Shown piece after piece: positions 46,691 to 57,921 of a stretch of 64,000 nucleotides of DNA. The notes below the pieces were generated by a model, which was given only the letters and a program-made list of their open reading frames with translations, searched no databases and had not been told where the DNA came from. A program made the position numbers and the translations under genes. This DNA comes from Cocos nucifera (Eukaryota > Streptophyta > Magnoliopsida > Arecales > Arecaceae), in contig QRFJ01000499.1 of NCBI GenBank assembly GCA_006176705.1, forward strand, positions 62,001-126,000. Direction: 5' to 3'. Within the stretch, counting starts at the first letter, position 1; the number at the start of each line of letters is the position of its first letter.

Positions 46691-47840
46691 TCTTCATCTG
46701 GATTCGACTGATATCTGCTCATGACACTCACAGCATGGGCAATATTAGGTCGTGTACATAACATGGCATACATGAGGCTCCCTATTGCTGAAGCATAAGG
46801 GATCTTGCTCATGCATTCAATCTTCCTCAGGTGTGCTTGGGACACATTTTCTTGGAGAGATGAATGCCATGTCTGAAGGGTATCCAATCCCCTCTTGGAG
46901 TTTTCCATGCTAAACCTCTTTAGCACTTCCTCTATGTACATCTTTTATGAAATACCTAGCATCCTATTCAATTTATCTCTATAGACCTTAATTCCTAGAA
47001 TGAAGGATGCTTCTCCAAGGTCTTTCATGAAGAATTCTTTAGATAGCCACATTTTAACTGTGGTCAACATGGAAATATCATTTTCAATAAGAAGGATATC
47101 ATCCACGTATAGTATGAGGAAGACAATAACGCTCCCACTGATCTTTTTGAGAATACATGGTTTCTCTTCATTCTTGATGAAACTAAATAATTTGATCGCA
47201 TCATTAAAATGAGTATTCCAGCTCTGAGATGCTTACTTAAGTCCATATATGGACCTTTGTAGCTTGCATACTTTATGATCAGCATCACTGGATGTGAAAG
47301 CTAGCAGCTGTTCCATATAGATATCTATTTAAAAATGCTATTTTCAAGTCCATTTGCCATATTTCATAATCGAAATAGGCTTCCATAGCAAACAATGCGT
47401 GGATGGATTTTAGAATGGCTACTGGTGAAAAGGTATCCAGATAGTCAATGCGTTCACGCTGACTATACCCTTTTGCTACTAATTTAGCTTTGAATGTCTC
47501 CACATTCTCATCTGTACCAATCTTTCTCTTATAGATTCATTTACACCCAATAGGTACTATACCTTCATGTGTATCTACCAAGGTCCAGACTTGGTTTGAG
47601 TACATCAAGTCAATTTCTGACTTCATTATCTCTAACCATTTTTTGGAGTCGATATCCGATATCACCTCATCATAGGTTTTGGGATCATCACCATGAATCC
47701 AATTACCTACGAGGAATATTTCATCTACTTTCTCTAAAATAGTACCTAAGTACCTCTCAAGCGGATGAAAAATCCTTTCTGATCTATGAGGTGGAGGAAG
47801 TAGTGATTGTATTGGCTCAATCTGATTTGATTCCATAGGA
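46691..47840 (-). pseudogene. pol: Copia-3 reverse transcriptase
   Basis: The N-terminal region 47836-47537 has WLEIMKSEIDLMYSNQVWTLV. Next are LVAKGYSQRERIDYLDTFSP (about 47480), WQMDLKIAFLN (47350), the intact active site YVDD at 47109-47098 inside LILYVDDILL, and KIPYASAIGSLMYAM (about 46810). Frameshifts lie near 47300 and 47060. It copies element RNA into DNA. Confidence 0.9.
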
Positions 47841-48790
47841 TCCTTAGCTCGTTGCTTTTGGAAGACTTTCTTCTCGAGCTTGATCTACTTTTCAATGCCA
47901 CCATCTTGAATAAACTACTTTTCAAGAAAGGTGGCATGCCGACTCATAATCACATTATGGTTTTCTGGAATGTAGAAATAATAACCTAATAACTCTTTAG
48001 GATATCCTATGAATCGAGTTCTAAAGGACCTATACTCTAACTTGTCCGCTTGTTGTCTTTTGACATGAGCCGAACAACCCTAAATTCTAAGATGACTTAG
48101 ATTTAGTTTCTTACCATGCCATATCTAATATGGTATGGTAGGAACGATTTTAGAAGGAATCCTATTCAGTAAATATATAACAGTTAACAGACTATGTCCC
48201 CAAAGAAAATCAGGAAGGTTAATGAAGCTCATCATGGATCAAACCATATCTAATAGGATCCGATTCTTTTGTTCTGAAACCCCATTAAGTTGAGGTGTTC
48301 TAGGTGGAGCCCATTGAGAGACCATGATATATTGCTTAAGATAGTCCAAAAATTCCCGACAAAGGTATTCACCTCCTCAATCTGATCGAAGAACCTTAAT
48401 GAATTTTTCAATTTGCTTTTCCACTTCATGTCTAAATTTCTTAAACTTTTCAAAAGCTTTAGACTTGTATGTCATAAGATACACATACCAATATCAAGAT
48501 AAATCATCAATAAAGATTATGAAGTAGATAAAGTTGCCTCTAGCCGGCACATTAAATGGGCTGCACACATTAGTTTGTACTAGGGTAAGTAGATCCGTGG
48601 CCTATTTTTTATGTCCTACAAAAGGGAGCTTAGTCATTTTGCCATGAAGATATGATTCATAAATTAAATATGACTCGAAAGTCAAGGGACTCAGTTGTCC
48701 GATTTTCTTTAATTTGTTAATCCTATTTTCTGCTATAAGACCTAGCCTTAGGTGCCATAGATACCTATCGTTTGGACTATCCCTAGGTCA
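47841..48790 (-). pseudogene. pol: Copia-3 integrase
   Basis: The pre-integrase segment near 48760-48690 has YLWHLRLG. The core has LVQTNVCSP near 48585 with the first catalytic Asp replaced by Asn, VLRSD near 48380, and NGVSEQKN near 48280 supplying the Glu. The C-terminal part has RFIGYPKELLGYYFY near 48000. There are several stops. Confidence 0.85.
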
Positions 48791-49234
48791 TTTTGATCCT
48801 ATGGCATTCACATTTTGCTCGATATTAAAAATAGATACATCAATGTGTAACTGATAGAGATTGTTAATAAGGAAACCACTTGCAATTTTATTTCTTTCAT
48901 AAAGAATATTACAATGGTCCTTAAGAAAACTAATTACATAGCTTTCTTGTTCTAAACATGAAATAGAAATCAAATTCCTGCTCACAGCAGGCACATAATA
49001 AAAATCCTTAAGTACTGAATCTAAGCCAGACAGTAGTCGAAGAGGGTAGGTTCCTATGGCCATAGCAGCAATCCTTGTTCCATTTTCAATGCGTAGGATC
49101 ATCTAACCATCCCTCAGCCTCCTGCTATCCTTAAGACCTTACATGGAAGTGCACAAATGAGCACTAGAACTAGAGTCAAGCACCCAACTTGATGCAGAAG
49201 AAATCGTATGGTTAGATTCAATAACTAGCATACC
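48791..49234 (-). pseudogene. pol: Copia-3 protease region
   Basis: WVLDSSSSAHLC at about 49190-49150 is the aspartic protease motif with Gly and Ala changed (usual LDSGAS). The open stretch 49102-48788 then holds FYYVPAVSRNLISISCL and NNLYQLHID, typical of the copia protease to pre-integrase segment. Confidence 0.85.
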
Positions 49235-50015
49235 TCCAGAAGGACCTGTCTCCTTCTTATTCTTCAGGATGGCTAGGTATGTAGGGCAGTTCCACTTTCA
49301 ATGGCCAGCAGTATTACAATGAAAATACTTTCCTTTGTCAGCGGCCTTCTTCTTCAGCTCTGCCTTCTTTTTTTTTCCACCTTCCACCTTCTGCTTTTTC
49401 GTAGACTTCTTCTTCTTTCCAAAAGACTTTCTCTTAGAAGAAGTCCATTCCATAGCAAGTACTGAGCCTTTAGAATCTTTCATAGAAACCTCAGCAGTAA
49501 CCAGCATATTCATAAGCTCGGCCAGAGTATTCTGAAGTTTATGCATATGGTAGTTCATGATGAACTACCCATACACATCAATCAAGGATTGCAGAACATA
49601 TTATTCTATAGATCCTGATCTAACTTCACTCCAAGCTTTTCAAGCTATTTCAAGTCCTTGATCATCATCAGACAATGATCTTAGACTGATTGTCCATCAC
49701 GCATTTTAGCCTTAAATAGTCATTTAGTGACCTGATATTTGACTGCGCGACTCTATTTACCAAGCAACTCTTACAGGTGAGCCAACATTTGACGGACAAT
49801 CTTGATATCTTCATATTGGTGCTGAAGCTCATCAGACATCATGCCCAACATGTAGTATCAAGCCTTATTATCTTAATCCATCCACTTATCAAGAGATGCT
49901 CTCTGTTCGACGGACGAACAAGATGGTAAGGTGGGGGTATCCTAGTCCAATGGATAAGTTAACTTCTCAAAATCTAAAATAATTCTAAAGTTTTAGAGCT
50001 AATCCTTATAATTGG
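49235..50015 (-). pseudogene. gag: Copia-3 gag
   Basis: The N-terminal ILDFEKLTYPLD lies near 49975, MSDELQHQYEDIKIVRQML near 49840, a frameshift near 49575, then 49558-49298 with MHKLQNTLAELMNMLVTAE, a very Lys-rich linker and the zinc knuckle YFHCNTAGH followed by KWNC (first Cys lost, Trp replaced by a stop). There are many stops. The start codon is not secure. Confidence 0.8.
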
Positions 50016-51938
50016 ATCTGGTCAGCCTATGGGTATCCAAGATACGGGCTAGTGGGTTGGACGTAAATATTTTTTTTTTCTATACAGAGTCAAAGTTTTT
50101 AGTTAGATTTTGTAATTATGACTTGACCAATTTATTTAGGAATTTAATTTTTAAACAAATTAGCTCTCACTATTTTCTCAGATTCTATACTCCCTCTGTG
50201 GAGATATGAAAATCTCCATGATTACTGATTTCTAGTGGGTGGCGCAGTCCCATCAACTGACTCATCACCTCACCTAATAGTTATTGGTAATGGGTTAGCC
50301 AATGAATGAACAACTCTTGTCCATTGATTCTCTAATCATGGTGCACCCAGACTTGGTCTCTAATTCATGAATCTCATCGTGCCTAAAATATTGATCCACA
50401 CCTTAGTCAAGTCAGACCCACCATTTGTACAGATTGAATTCCTAATTGGGTCTCCCACCATATCTAGAATATTGAGCCTAATCCATCCTCCAGCACATAG
50501 CATCCAATGCCTAATAGACATGGTTGCATCTTTCTGGTGCAACTGAACCACTATGATCAGCCGAAAACAATCAACCTCAGAAAGGGCCTACACATCTACA
50601 TGGTGGAAGATCTTAGACTTAATCTTTTCTTAGGAAGATTTAATTTAGGTCTCTTTAAACCTAACTTGACATAGCCATAACCATTATAACTAACCTAGTG
50701 GTATGGGTCAGCTCGGATTATTAGCCACCTTAGATCGGAACTAGGTCGATAAATATGGCTAGGTAAGTGAGACCGATGGAAGTAATATGTCATTAACTCG
50801 ACAAGAACGCATTCGAGTCGAGTAGCTCCTAATTAAAAATCAGTCAATCATATCTGCTAAACTTATCTTATACACCAAATTATTGAGCTAGAATCAATCG
50901 GATTAGCCTACAATCCAGACTCTAACCATTTAGCCTAATTAGGTCTTAACTCGATCGATTACTCATATGACTTGATCTTGACCCAAACTTAATCCTATTA
51001 GTCTGGTCAATTTAAGTACTCTTAATTCCACCTAACCAACTCTTGATTCAATTTGATCAACCACTAGACCTAATTGAGCTATCCAAGCCCGAATCCAATT
51101 TTATGAATATGTCTTAGATCTAAAAATTCTTAATTTTAGACCTAATATATTTTATAATCTTAATTCTTAATTAAGTCTAGGGTTCATAAACAAAATAAGT
51201 ATATAAAATCCTAGGATTTTAGAATCAAGGATTTTGCAGAAAATAAGTTTTTTTATTTTTGATTAAGGATGAACGTGCAGCACCCATATACACCATAAGA
51301 ACACCCAATTGAATGGTAGGAGAGGGCCTCTAAATTCCACTTCATTCTTATGACCCGATGGCCAAGGGTTACGCCTTAATCAGAAATACGATAAATCTAT
51401 AAAACTAGTTAGATCTACATCATATATCATATATATAAAAATTGATCTAACTAAAAATATATTTTGCATACATCTGATGTATCATATCATGCATGCTTTC
51501 TGATCTAAATTATCTTATAAACATCTAAAAAATAAGATTTAAATTTGATCATATCAAATTAAAATTTATTTTAGATAATTTTATAGAACTATTCTACAAC
51601 TAGTCTAAACATGCATCTATCATATCTCATATGAATAAATTAAATAAATTTATTTTTTATTTTTCAAATCTAATTATAAGATTTATAATATTAAAAAATA
51701 GTAAATAAATAGATCTAAAAATTATAATTAATTAAATTAAAATTATGATTATGCTAGATGACTCATAGAATAATTCTATTCCTAGTGTAGTCATGCATCT
51801 CATACATCTTAGATCTAGATTATTTAACTTTTAACTTTTTAATTTAAAATCTAATCACATCTAATATGATATATAAAACTATCTAATTATCAGATCAAAA
51901 ATAAATTGAAATTAGATCTAATGAATTATGAAACCTAG
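50016..51938 (-). other. Copia-3 untranslated leader with nested stems
   Basis: About 1.9 kb of stop-filled, AT-rich DNA between gag and primer site. It contains a strong nested inverted repeat at 51260-51382, listed separately. There is no gene. Confidence 0.7.
51260..51382 (-). other. Nested inverted-repeat structure in Copia-3 leader
   Basis: The outer arms TGATTAAGG (51260-51268) and CCTTAATCA (51374-51382) are perfectly complementary (9 bp). Inside, CATAAGAA (51294-51301) pairs with TTCTTATG (51345-51352), and AGAGG/CCTCT lies at the centre near 51330. This predicts a long multi-stem RNA. Confidence 0.65.
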
Positions 51939-51950
51939 CTCTCATACCAG
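51939..51950 (-). promoter_or_regulatory. Primer binding site of Copia-3
   Basis: The minus strand reads CTGGTATGAGAGC, the initiator-Met primer site with one change (usual TGGTATCAGAGC), next to the LTR end at 51952. Confidence 0.85.
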
Positions 51951-51951
51951 T

Positions 51952-52309
51952 TGAAGAAAAAAACCTATTTTTTGGATTAGGTTCGTACAGATTTGATTGG
52001 ATCAGGAGGGATATTTTAAAATTTTTTTCTCTAAGATCCTAATTAATCTAAGACTCCTCAGATATGATCTTATTGATCTGATAATAAAAATAAAATAAAA
52101 ATAAAAATTAAATCTAATTTAATTATACCATTATTTTGGATAATCCAATTATCCCATGATGATTTCGATGTTTGTCTGAGGTTCTGGATGTAGCCATGCA
52201 AGCATCTGGCCTCTATCGATATCCACTCGAATAGGATTTGAAGTTTTTCTCCTTCTCAATCAATCCTCCAAAAATTAGATATAGATCTGATCTTGAAGGT
52301 CTTCAAAAT
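51952..52309 (-). repeat. Copia-3 5' LTR, primer-side part
   Basis: The plus strand starts TGAAGAAAAAAACC and matches 43821-44175 up to the Copia-4 insertion. AAAAT (52305-52309) is the left target copy. Confidence 0.93.
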
Positions 52310-52557
52310 TATGAGCTCAGAAGTGGCACTCTCAAGTTTTGAAAATATGAGAAGATAGGTCATGGAAAGATGGGAGCGAGCCAGAAGAAGAATAAGTCTT
52401 AATAGTAAAGTTCAAAAACTAGGTTGGCTCACTTTGAGACTGAGTCAGCTCAGTTAGAAACTGGATCGGCACAGTCCAAGACTGGATCAGCTACGTCTCA
52501 GAGGAAAATCTAGATAGAGAGCAGCATTTTTGGGCTGTTAGCATGGTACATAACTAG

Positions 52558-52584
52558 GTCGGCTCAGTCTGGGACTGAGCCGAC
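52558..52584 (+). other. Perfect 12-bp inverted repeat in the Copia-4 5' LTR
   Basis: GTCGGCTCAGTC, loop TGG, GACTGAGCCGAC. Degenerate GTCGGCTCAGTC-like copies surround it. The 3' LTR has lost this segment. Confidence 0.85.
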
Positions 52585-52752
52585 CCAATCGCAGATTAGC
52601 CAGCTTAGTCTAAAATTGGACTAGCTTAATTTTTATATATTATTATTTTGTGTATGTGGCCAGATTGAGTCGATCCAATCGTAGGTTAGCCAGCTTAGTC
52701 TGAAATTAGACTGGCTCAATTTTTGTATATTATTATTTTGTGTATGTGGGTT
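52573..52752 (+). repeat. 90-bp tandem duplication in the Copia-4 5' LTR
   Basis: GACTGAGCCGACCCAATCG at 52573 and GATTGAGTCGATCCAATCG at 52663 start two copies that both end in TTTTGTGTATGTGG. The 3' LTR has one copy. Confidence 0.85.
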
Positions 52753-53018
52753 GTTTGGATTTGGAGAGTTTTTTTATGAGCTTGGACTTGATTCTTTGTA
52801 AAGTATATATATTGGAAATACTTCAAGATTGTAAGTATACTAAAATATACTAAATAATAGCTCTTTTCTTCTAGAAATCTCTTCTTCTCTTCTTCTATAT
52901 TCCTTATTTTATTTGATCATACTTTCATAGAGATCTCTAAGAAGTACTTTCTTGATTGCTTGGCTAATCACCGACGGCCAAGCCAATCCTAGTGGAAAGA
53001 GCAGATATTCCCAACATT

Positions 53019-53032
53019 TGGTATCAGAGTGG
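53019..53032 (+). promoter_or_regulatory. Primer binding site of Copia-4
   Basis: TTTGGTATCAGAGTGG follows the LTR. It is complementary to initiator tRNA-Met. Confidence 0.92.
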
Positions 53033-53284
53033 TGTTGCATGGAAGAAAGGAAGACACCAAAGATTTACTACATCCAGGATCTGTTGCATCAGGTTTTATC
53101 CTAAAACTTTTAGTTTGCTTCATGGTTATCTCTATATTGTGGTGGAGATTGTTTACACGGAGGAACGGTGATACAATAGTTTGGAAAGATGATTTAGAAC
53201 TAGTTAGATCTTCTATGAAGGATAGTTTTACTGGTGTGTGATCGTGAAGGATGTTAGGGATCTATTCTTGACTTGTTTGAAGTC

Positions 53285-54080
53285 ATGGGATCAAGTGGAT
53301 TCAAGATGGATTTTGAGAAGTTTGACGGCAAGAAAAACTTTATCCTATGGCTGCAAAGAGTAAAGGACTTGTTGGTTCAACAGAGGATCTACAAGATCTT
53401 GATAAAAAAAAGATCGAAAAAGATCAGTACTGAGGATTGGAAAGGGCCGAAGGAAATTGCTTTTACCATAATCCGGATATGCTTGGTCGATCAGGTTTTG
53501 CCCAAGGTTTGCGTAGAGACTACGGCAAAGGGGCTCTGGGAGAAACTGGAGAGCACATACATGGGGAAGAACATAATGAACAAGCTATGGTTGAAGAAAT
53601 AGCTGTATAATCTGAGGATGCCTGAAGGTGGAGATCTTATTGCACATATCCAAAGGTTCAATTAGGTGTGTTCTGAGGTGATGAGTTTGGATGTGAAGAT
53701 CGATGAGGAGGATCAGGCATTGCTGCTATTATGTTCTCTTCTAGGTTCGTATGATGGTCTCATAACAACTTAAGTTTATGAGAAGGAGACCCTAAGCTAT
53801 GATGAGATTGTTGGTGTGCTCAGATCAAATGAGCAAAGAGAGAAGATCTACAAGGATGATCCTAAGTCTGAGATCTTGGCTATGAACGAAAGACAGAGAA
53901 GATCGAAGGAGAAGACAAGAGGAAAATCCAAGGGTAGGTCAAAGTCTTGCGATCAGAGAAAGATGATATTGAAATATTATAAATGTCATCAGTCTAAACA
54001 CCTAAGGAAAGATTGTCCCCTTTGGAGATCAGAAAAAGGAAAGGCCAGCAAAGAAGATGATATAGCTTCTGTGAGCAGTG
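53285..54080 (+). pseudogene. gag: Copia-4 gag
   Basis: ATG 53285 gives MGSSGFKMDFEKFDGKKNF, then LWLQRVKDLLVQQ, typical for Tnt1-like gag. The frame runs to 53602 (stop), continues in frame with two further stops, and reopens at 53816. A zinc knuckle near 53975 reads YKCHQSKHLRKDC, with the first Cys replaced by Tyr. About 265 codons, usual for the family. Confidence 0.88.
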
Positions 54081-54530
54081 GAGAAGACTTGCTAGTTGTA
54101 TCAGATGGATCCACAGAGTGCGATACTATGTGGATATTAGATTCAGCATGTTCACACCACTATACTTCTCATCGAGAGTGGTTTGCTACCTACCAGAAGG
54201 TCGATGGTGGAAGTGTCAGCCTTGGAGATGATCATCCATGCAAAGTAGCTAGAATTGGCTCTATCAGGATGAGGTACAATGGGATCATTTATACATTATC
54301 AAATATCAGGCATGTACTGGAGTTGAAAAAGAATTTGATTTCTTTGGTGTACTTGGAGGAGCAGGGTTATGCTTTTAGTAGCCTGGCTAGGAGTGGATGT
54401 CTGAAAATTTTGAAGGAAGCTTTGGTGGTGATGAGAGGTAGAAGACTGAGCAACAATCTTTACAGAATGAAAGGCTCAGTGGTAAATGATAGTATAAAGG
54501 TGCTAGCATCGACATAGGAGGAGCAGATTT
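54081..54530 (+). pseudogene. pol: Copia-4 protease
   Basis: In frame with gag. MWILDSACSHHYTSHREWF at about 54127 has the LDSACS active site usual for this group, intact, followed by VSLGDDHPCKVARIGSI and NIRHVLELKKNLISL. The frame stays open to 54517. Confidence 0.9.
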
Positions 54531-55740
54531 TATATCAGCTGTGGCACTATCGAATGGTTCATATGAGTGACCGTGGGCTCACAGAACTAAGAAGAAGAGG
54601 TATGATCCCAGCTCTGAAGATGGAGGGCACATATCTTTGTAAGCCATGTATCTTTGGCAAATAACATAGGGTGAAGTTTGCCAGAAGTACCAAGCACAGC
54701 GAGGGAGCGCTGGATTTAGTGCACTCAGATGTGTGGGGATCAGCTCCTGTATCAGCTAGAGGTGTGACAAAATACTTTGTTATTTCCATTGATGATTTCT
54801 TAAGGAAGGTGTGGGTTTATCTAATCAGAGAAAAATCAGAGATGTTTGTCCGGTTCAGAGCCTAGAGAGCTAAAGTGGAGAAAGATTCAGGGAGACAGGT
54901 AAAGTGTCTGAGGTCGGACAATGGAAAAGAGTATACTAGCTTGGAGCTCAGGAGGTACTGTAAGAAAAATGGCATCAAACACCATTGCATGGTGAGGATG
55001 ACTCTCCAATAGAATGGTGTCGTAGAGCGGATGAACCGAACATTGACCGAGAAGGCATGGAGTTTGAGGCTGCAGACATCACTCCCAAAGTCCTTTTAGT
55101 GTGATGTTCTAACTTTTTCTTATTTTCTTGTGAATAGGTTCCCTCATTATAAGCTAAATGGAGGCATTCCAGAAGAGGTCTGAAATGGAAAAAAGGTAGA
55201 GCTTGGCCACCTGAAAGTCTTTAGTTGCACAGCCTATGCACATGTGGAGGCAATCGAGAGGAGCAAATTGGATCCAAAATCTCAAAAGATGATATTCATA
55301 GGGTATCCACTAGGAGTCAAGGGATACCTACTGTGGAACTCTCAGGCATAGAAGTCAGTGATCAGTAGAGATGTTATCTTTGATGAAAAGAGCATCTTGA
55401 GGAGGTCTAGGATAGATGAAACTAAAAAAACAAAGATGAACAAAGATGGCCAGTCAGAGAATGATGGCATGCAGGTTACATCCACTTACCGGAGTGTTCC
55501 TATTGAGGTGGAGCTGAGTAGAAAAGTATTATCTCAGATTGAAAATCAACATGGAGGGCCGATAGTATAGACAGATGTGCAGGAGTAGCTACAGACATCA
55601 GGCAAAGATGTGCCAATGGGAGTGGCTTTGCACAAGCCCCAGCATATATTAGGAGACTAGTCAGATATGGCATTGATGAGGTTATCTCCTATGCACTTAT
55701 CACTACTAATGGAGATCCAGAGAATTATGCAGAGGCCATG
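54531..55740 (+). pseudogene. pol: Copia-4 integrase
   Basis: The zinc segment has LWHYRMVHMSDRGL and CKPCIFGK. The catalytic core has LVHSDVWG at about 54717 (Asp), CLRSDNGKEY at 54905 (Asp) and NGVVERMNRTL at about 55015 (Glu), so all three acidic residues remain. The C-terminal part has KMIFIGYPLGVKGYLLW near 55290. Stops occur at about 54662, 54863, 55008 and 55098. Confidence 0.88.
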
Positions 55741-56580
55741 GAGAGTGAGGATCATGATTCATGGATGTAGGCCACGATGGAGGAGATGGAATCACTTGAG
55801 AAGAATTAGATATGGCAGTTGGTGGATCTTCCATAGGGTGCTCGACCTGTTGGCTCAAAGTGGGTGTTCACAAAGAAAGAAGCACCTTCAGAATGAGATG
55901 GAGTCAGATTCAAAGCAAGACTGGTAGCAAAAGGATACTCACAAAGGGAAGGGATTGACTACATAGAAATTTTCTATTTTATGGTGCATCATACATCTAT
56001 TCGAGTTTTGCTGTCATTGGTGGCACAACATAACATGAAATTGGAATAGATGGACGTGAAGATGACTTTCCTTCATGAAACTTTGGAGAAAAAAATCTAC
56101 ATGAAGCAGCCAGATAGTTTCATGGAGATGGTATAGGAAGAAAAGGTGCGTTTACTTAGGAAGTTTTTGTATGGCTTGAAACAATCCCCTCGTCAGTGGT
56201 ATCGAAGGTTTGATAGCTTTGTCTTAAGCCTGGGTTTTAGCAGATGTGAACATGATTATTATGTCTACATCAAGGATGTAGATGAAGAGCATGCCCTGTA
56301 CTATTATCATATGTAGATGATATGCTCGTAGCTGTAGAAGCATGGATGCTACGAAATGATTGAAAAGGGCATTATCATCTGAATTTAAAATGAAAGATTT
56401 GGATCCAGCTAAGAAAATCCTTGGAATGGGGATTTACAGAGATAGGTACAAAAGGAGTGCTCCATTTGTCACAAAAAAAAGTTTGTCCAGAAGGTTTTGG
56501 AGAGGTTTGGGATGCAGAAGGCCAAACCTATAGAGACGCCATTATCGAGTCATATGTCTCTCTCCAAGTTATAGTGCCCC
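55741..56580 (+). pseudogene. pol: Copia-4 reverse transcriptase
   Basis: It runs from a linker near 55770, through a frameshifted KEAPSE segment near 55880, to LVAKGYSQREGIDYIEIF, a segment with MDVKMTFLH and LRKFLYGLKQSPRQWYRRFD. The catalytic YVDD is at 56310-56321 but in a shifted frame, because one base is missing just upstream (near 56298). Stops are frequent. Confidence 0.88.
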
Positions 56581-57282
56581 CAGTTAAATGAGAAGATAGA
56601 GTACATGGAATGAGTCCCTTATGCAAATATTGTAGGCAATATGATGTACACTATAGTGTGCTGTAGACCAGATATAGCACATGCTATGAGCATGATTAGT
56701 AGATACATGGCTAATCCTAGGATGGAACACTAGAAAGCATTGAAATGGATATTGAGATATCTGCATGGAATAAAGGATTATGGTTTGGTGTTTGGTTGGC
56801 AGTCGGAAGGATTTGAAGAATAATCTATGAAGATGTGTAAAGGTTCAGGTCCTCTGAAAGGATTTGTTGATGCAACTTATGCTGGTGATCTTAATACAAG
56901 GAGGTCTACTACTGGATACCTCTTCTGCATATATGGTGGACCGGTGTCTTGGAGATTAACCCTTCAGCCAATCATGGCCTTGTCTATCACAAAGGTCGAG
57001 TACATTGGGATAATGGAGGCTACAAAGGAAGCCCTTTGGCTTAGGAGGCTGATTGATGAGTTGGGGGTGGAGCAGAGCAAGGTTGCACTATATAGTGATA
57101 GTCAGAGTGCTCTATTGTTGGCACAGAATCTAGTATATCATGCTCGCACAAAGCATATAGACGTAAGGTACCATAGGATCAGAGACCTAGTGGAGGAAGG
57201 TAAAGTGGAACAAATGAAGGTTCATACCAAGGAGAATCAATCTGATGCACTCATAAAGGTACTTCCTAAAGATAGCTTTTAG
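56581..57282 (+). pseudogene. pol: Copia-4 RNase H
   Basis: The best-preserved domain: open 56827-57282 with GFVDATYAGD (Asp), RRSTTGYLFCI, KVEYIGIMEATKEALW (Glu), LYSDSQSALLLAQN (Asp), ARTKHIDVRYHRIRD and ENQSDALIKVLP. The stop at 57280 ends pol. Confidence 0.92.
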
Positions 57283-57340
57283 AGATGTGTGGCACGAATG
57301 GGTCTATTGAGAAGAGATTAGTTCACAAGGACTTGGAAGC

Positions 57341-57354
57341 ACCAAGGTGGAGAA
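57341..57354 (+). promoter_or_regulatory. Polypurine tract of Copia-4
   Basis: CCAAGGTGGAGAA directly precedes the 3' LTR. Confidence 0.75.
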
Positions 57355-57921
57355 TGTGAGCTCAGAAGTGGCACTCCCAAATTTTCAAAATATGAGAAGA
57401 TATATCATGGAAAGACGAGAGCGAGTCGGAAGAAGAATCAGTCTCAATAGTAAAGTTTAGAAACTGGGCTGGCTCACTCTAAGATTGAGTCAATTTAGTT
57501 GGAAACTGGGTCGGCTCAGTCCAGGACTGGGTCGGCTAGGTCTTAGAGGAAAATTCAGATAAAGAGCAGCATTTTTGGGCTGTTAGCATGGTACGCAGGT
57601 TAGCCAGCTCAGTCTGAAACTGGGCTGGCTCAATTTTTATGGATTATTATTTTGTGTACGTGGGTTGTTTGGGTTTGGAGAGTTTTTTTATGAGCTTGGG
57701 CTTGACCCTTTGTAAAATATATATATTAGAAATAGGTCAAGGTTGTATGTCATACTGAATAAAAGCTCTTTTCTCTTGAAAATCCCTTCTTCTCTTCTTC
57801 TCTATTCCTTATTTTATTTGATCGTGTTTACGTAGAGATCTCTAAGAAGTACATCCTTGATTGCTTGGCTAATCATCGACGGCCATGTCAATCCATGTGG
57901 GAAGAGTGCATATTCCCAACA
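57355..57921 (+). repeat. Copia-4 3' LTR (567 bp)
   Basis: It starts TGTGAGCTCAGAAG and ends ATATTCCCAACA. It is 140 bp shorter than the 5' LTR. Confidence 0.93.

Larger units (their letters stand above)
52310..53016 (+). repeat. Copia-4 5' LTR (707 bp)
   Basis: It starts TATGAGCTCAG (3' LTR: TGTGAGCTCAG) and ends ATATTCCCAACA before the primer site. It contains a 27-base near-palindrome and a 90-bp duplication. A TATA-like TATATATATTGG lies near 52806. Confidence 0.93.
52310..57921 (+). mobile_element. Copia-4: full-length Tnt1-like copia element
   Basis: LTRs (707 and 567 bp), initiator-Met primer site, gag, protease, integrase, RT, RNase H and purine tract in 5.6 kb. It is flanked by AAAAT and AAAAC (57922-57926). 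It is the innermost and therefore youngest insertion of the right block, yet still has many stops. The domain style (LDSACS protease, HSDVWG integrase) resembles the Tork/Tnt1 group. Confidence 0.93.
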
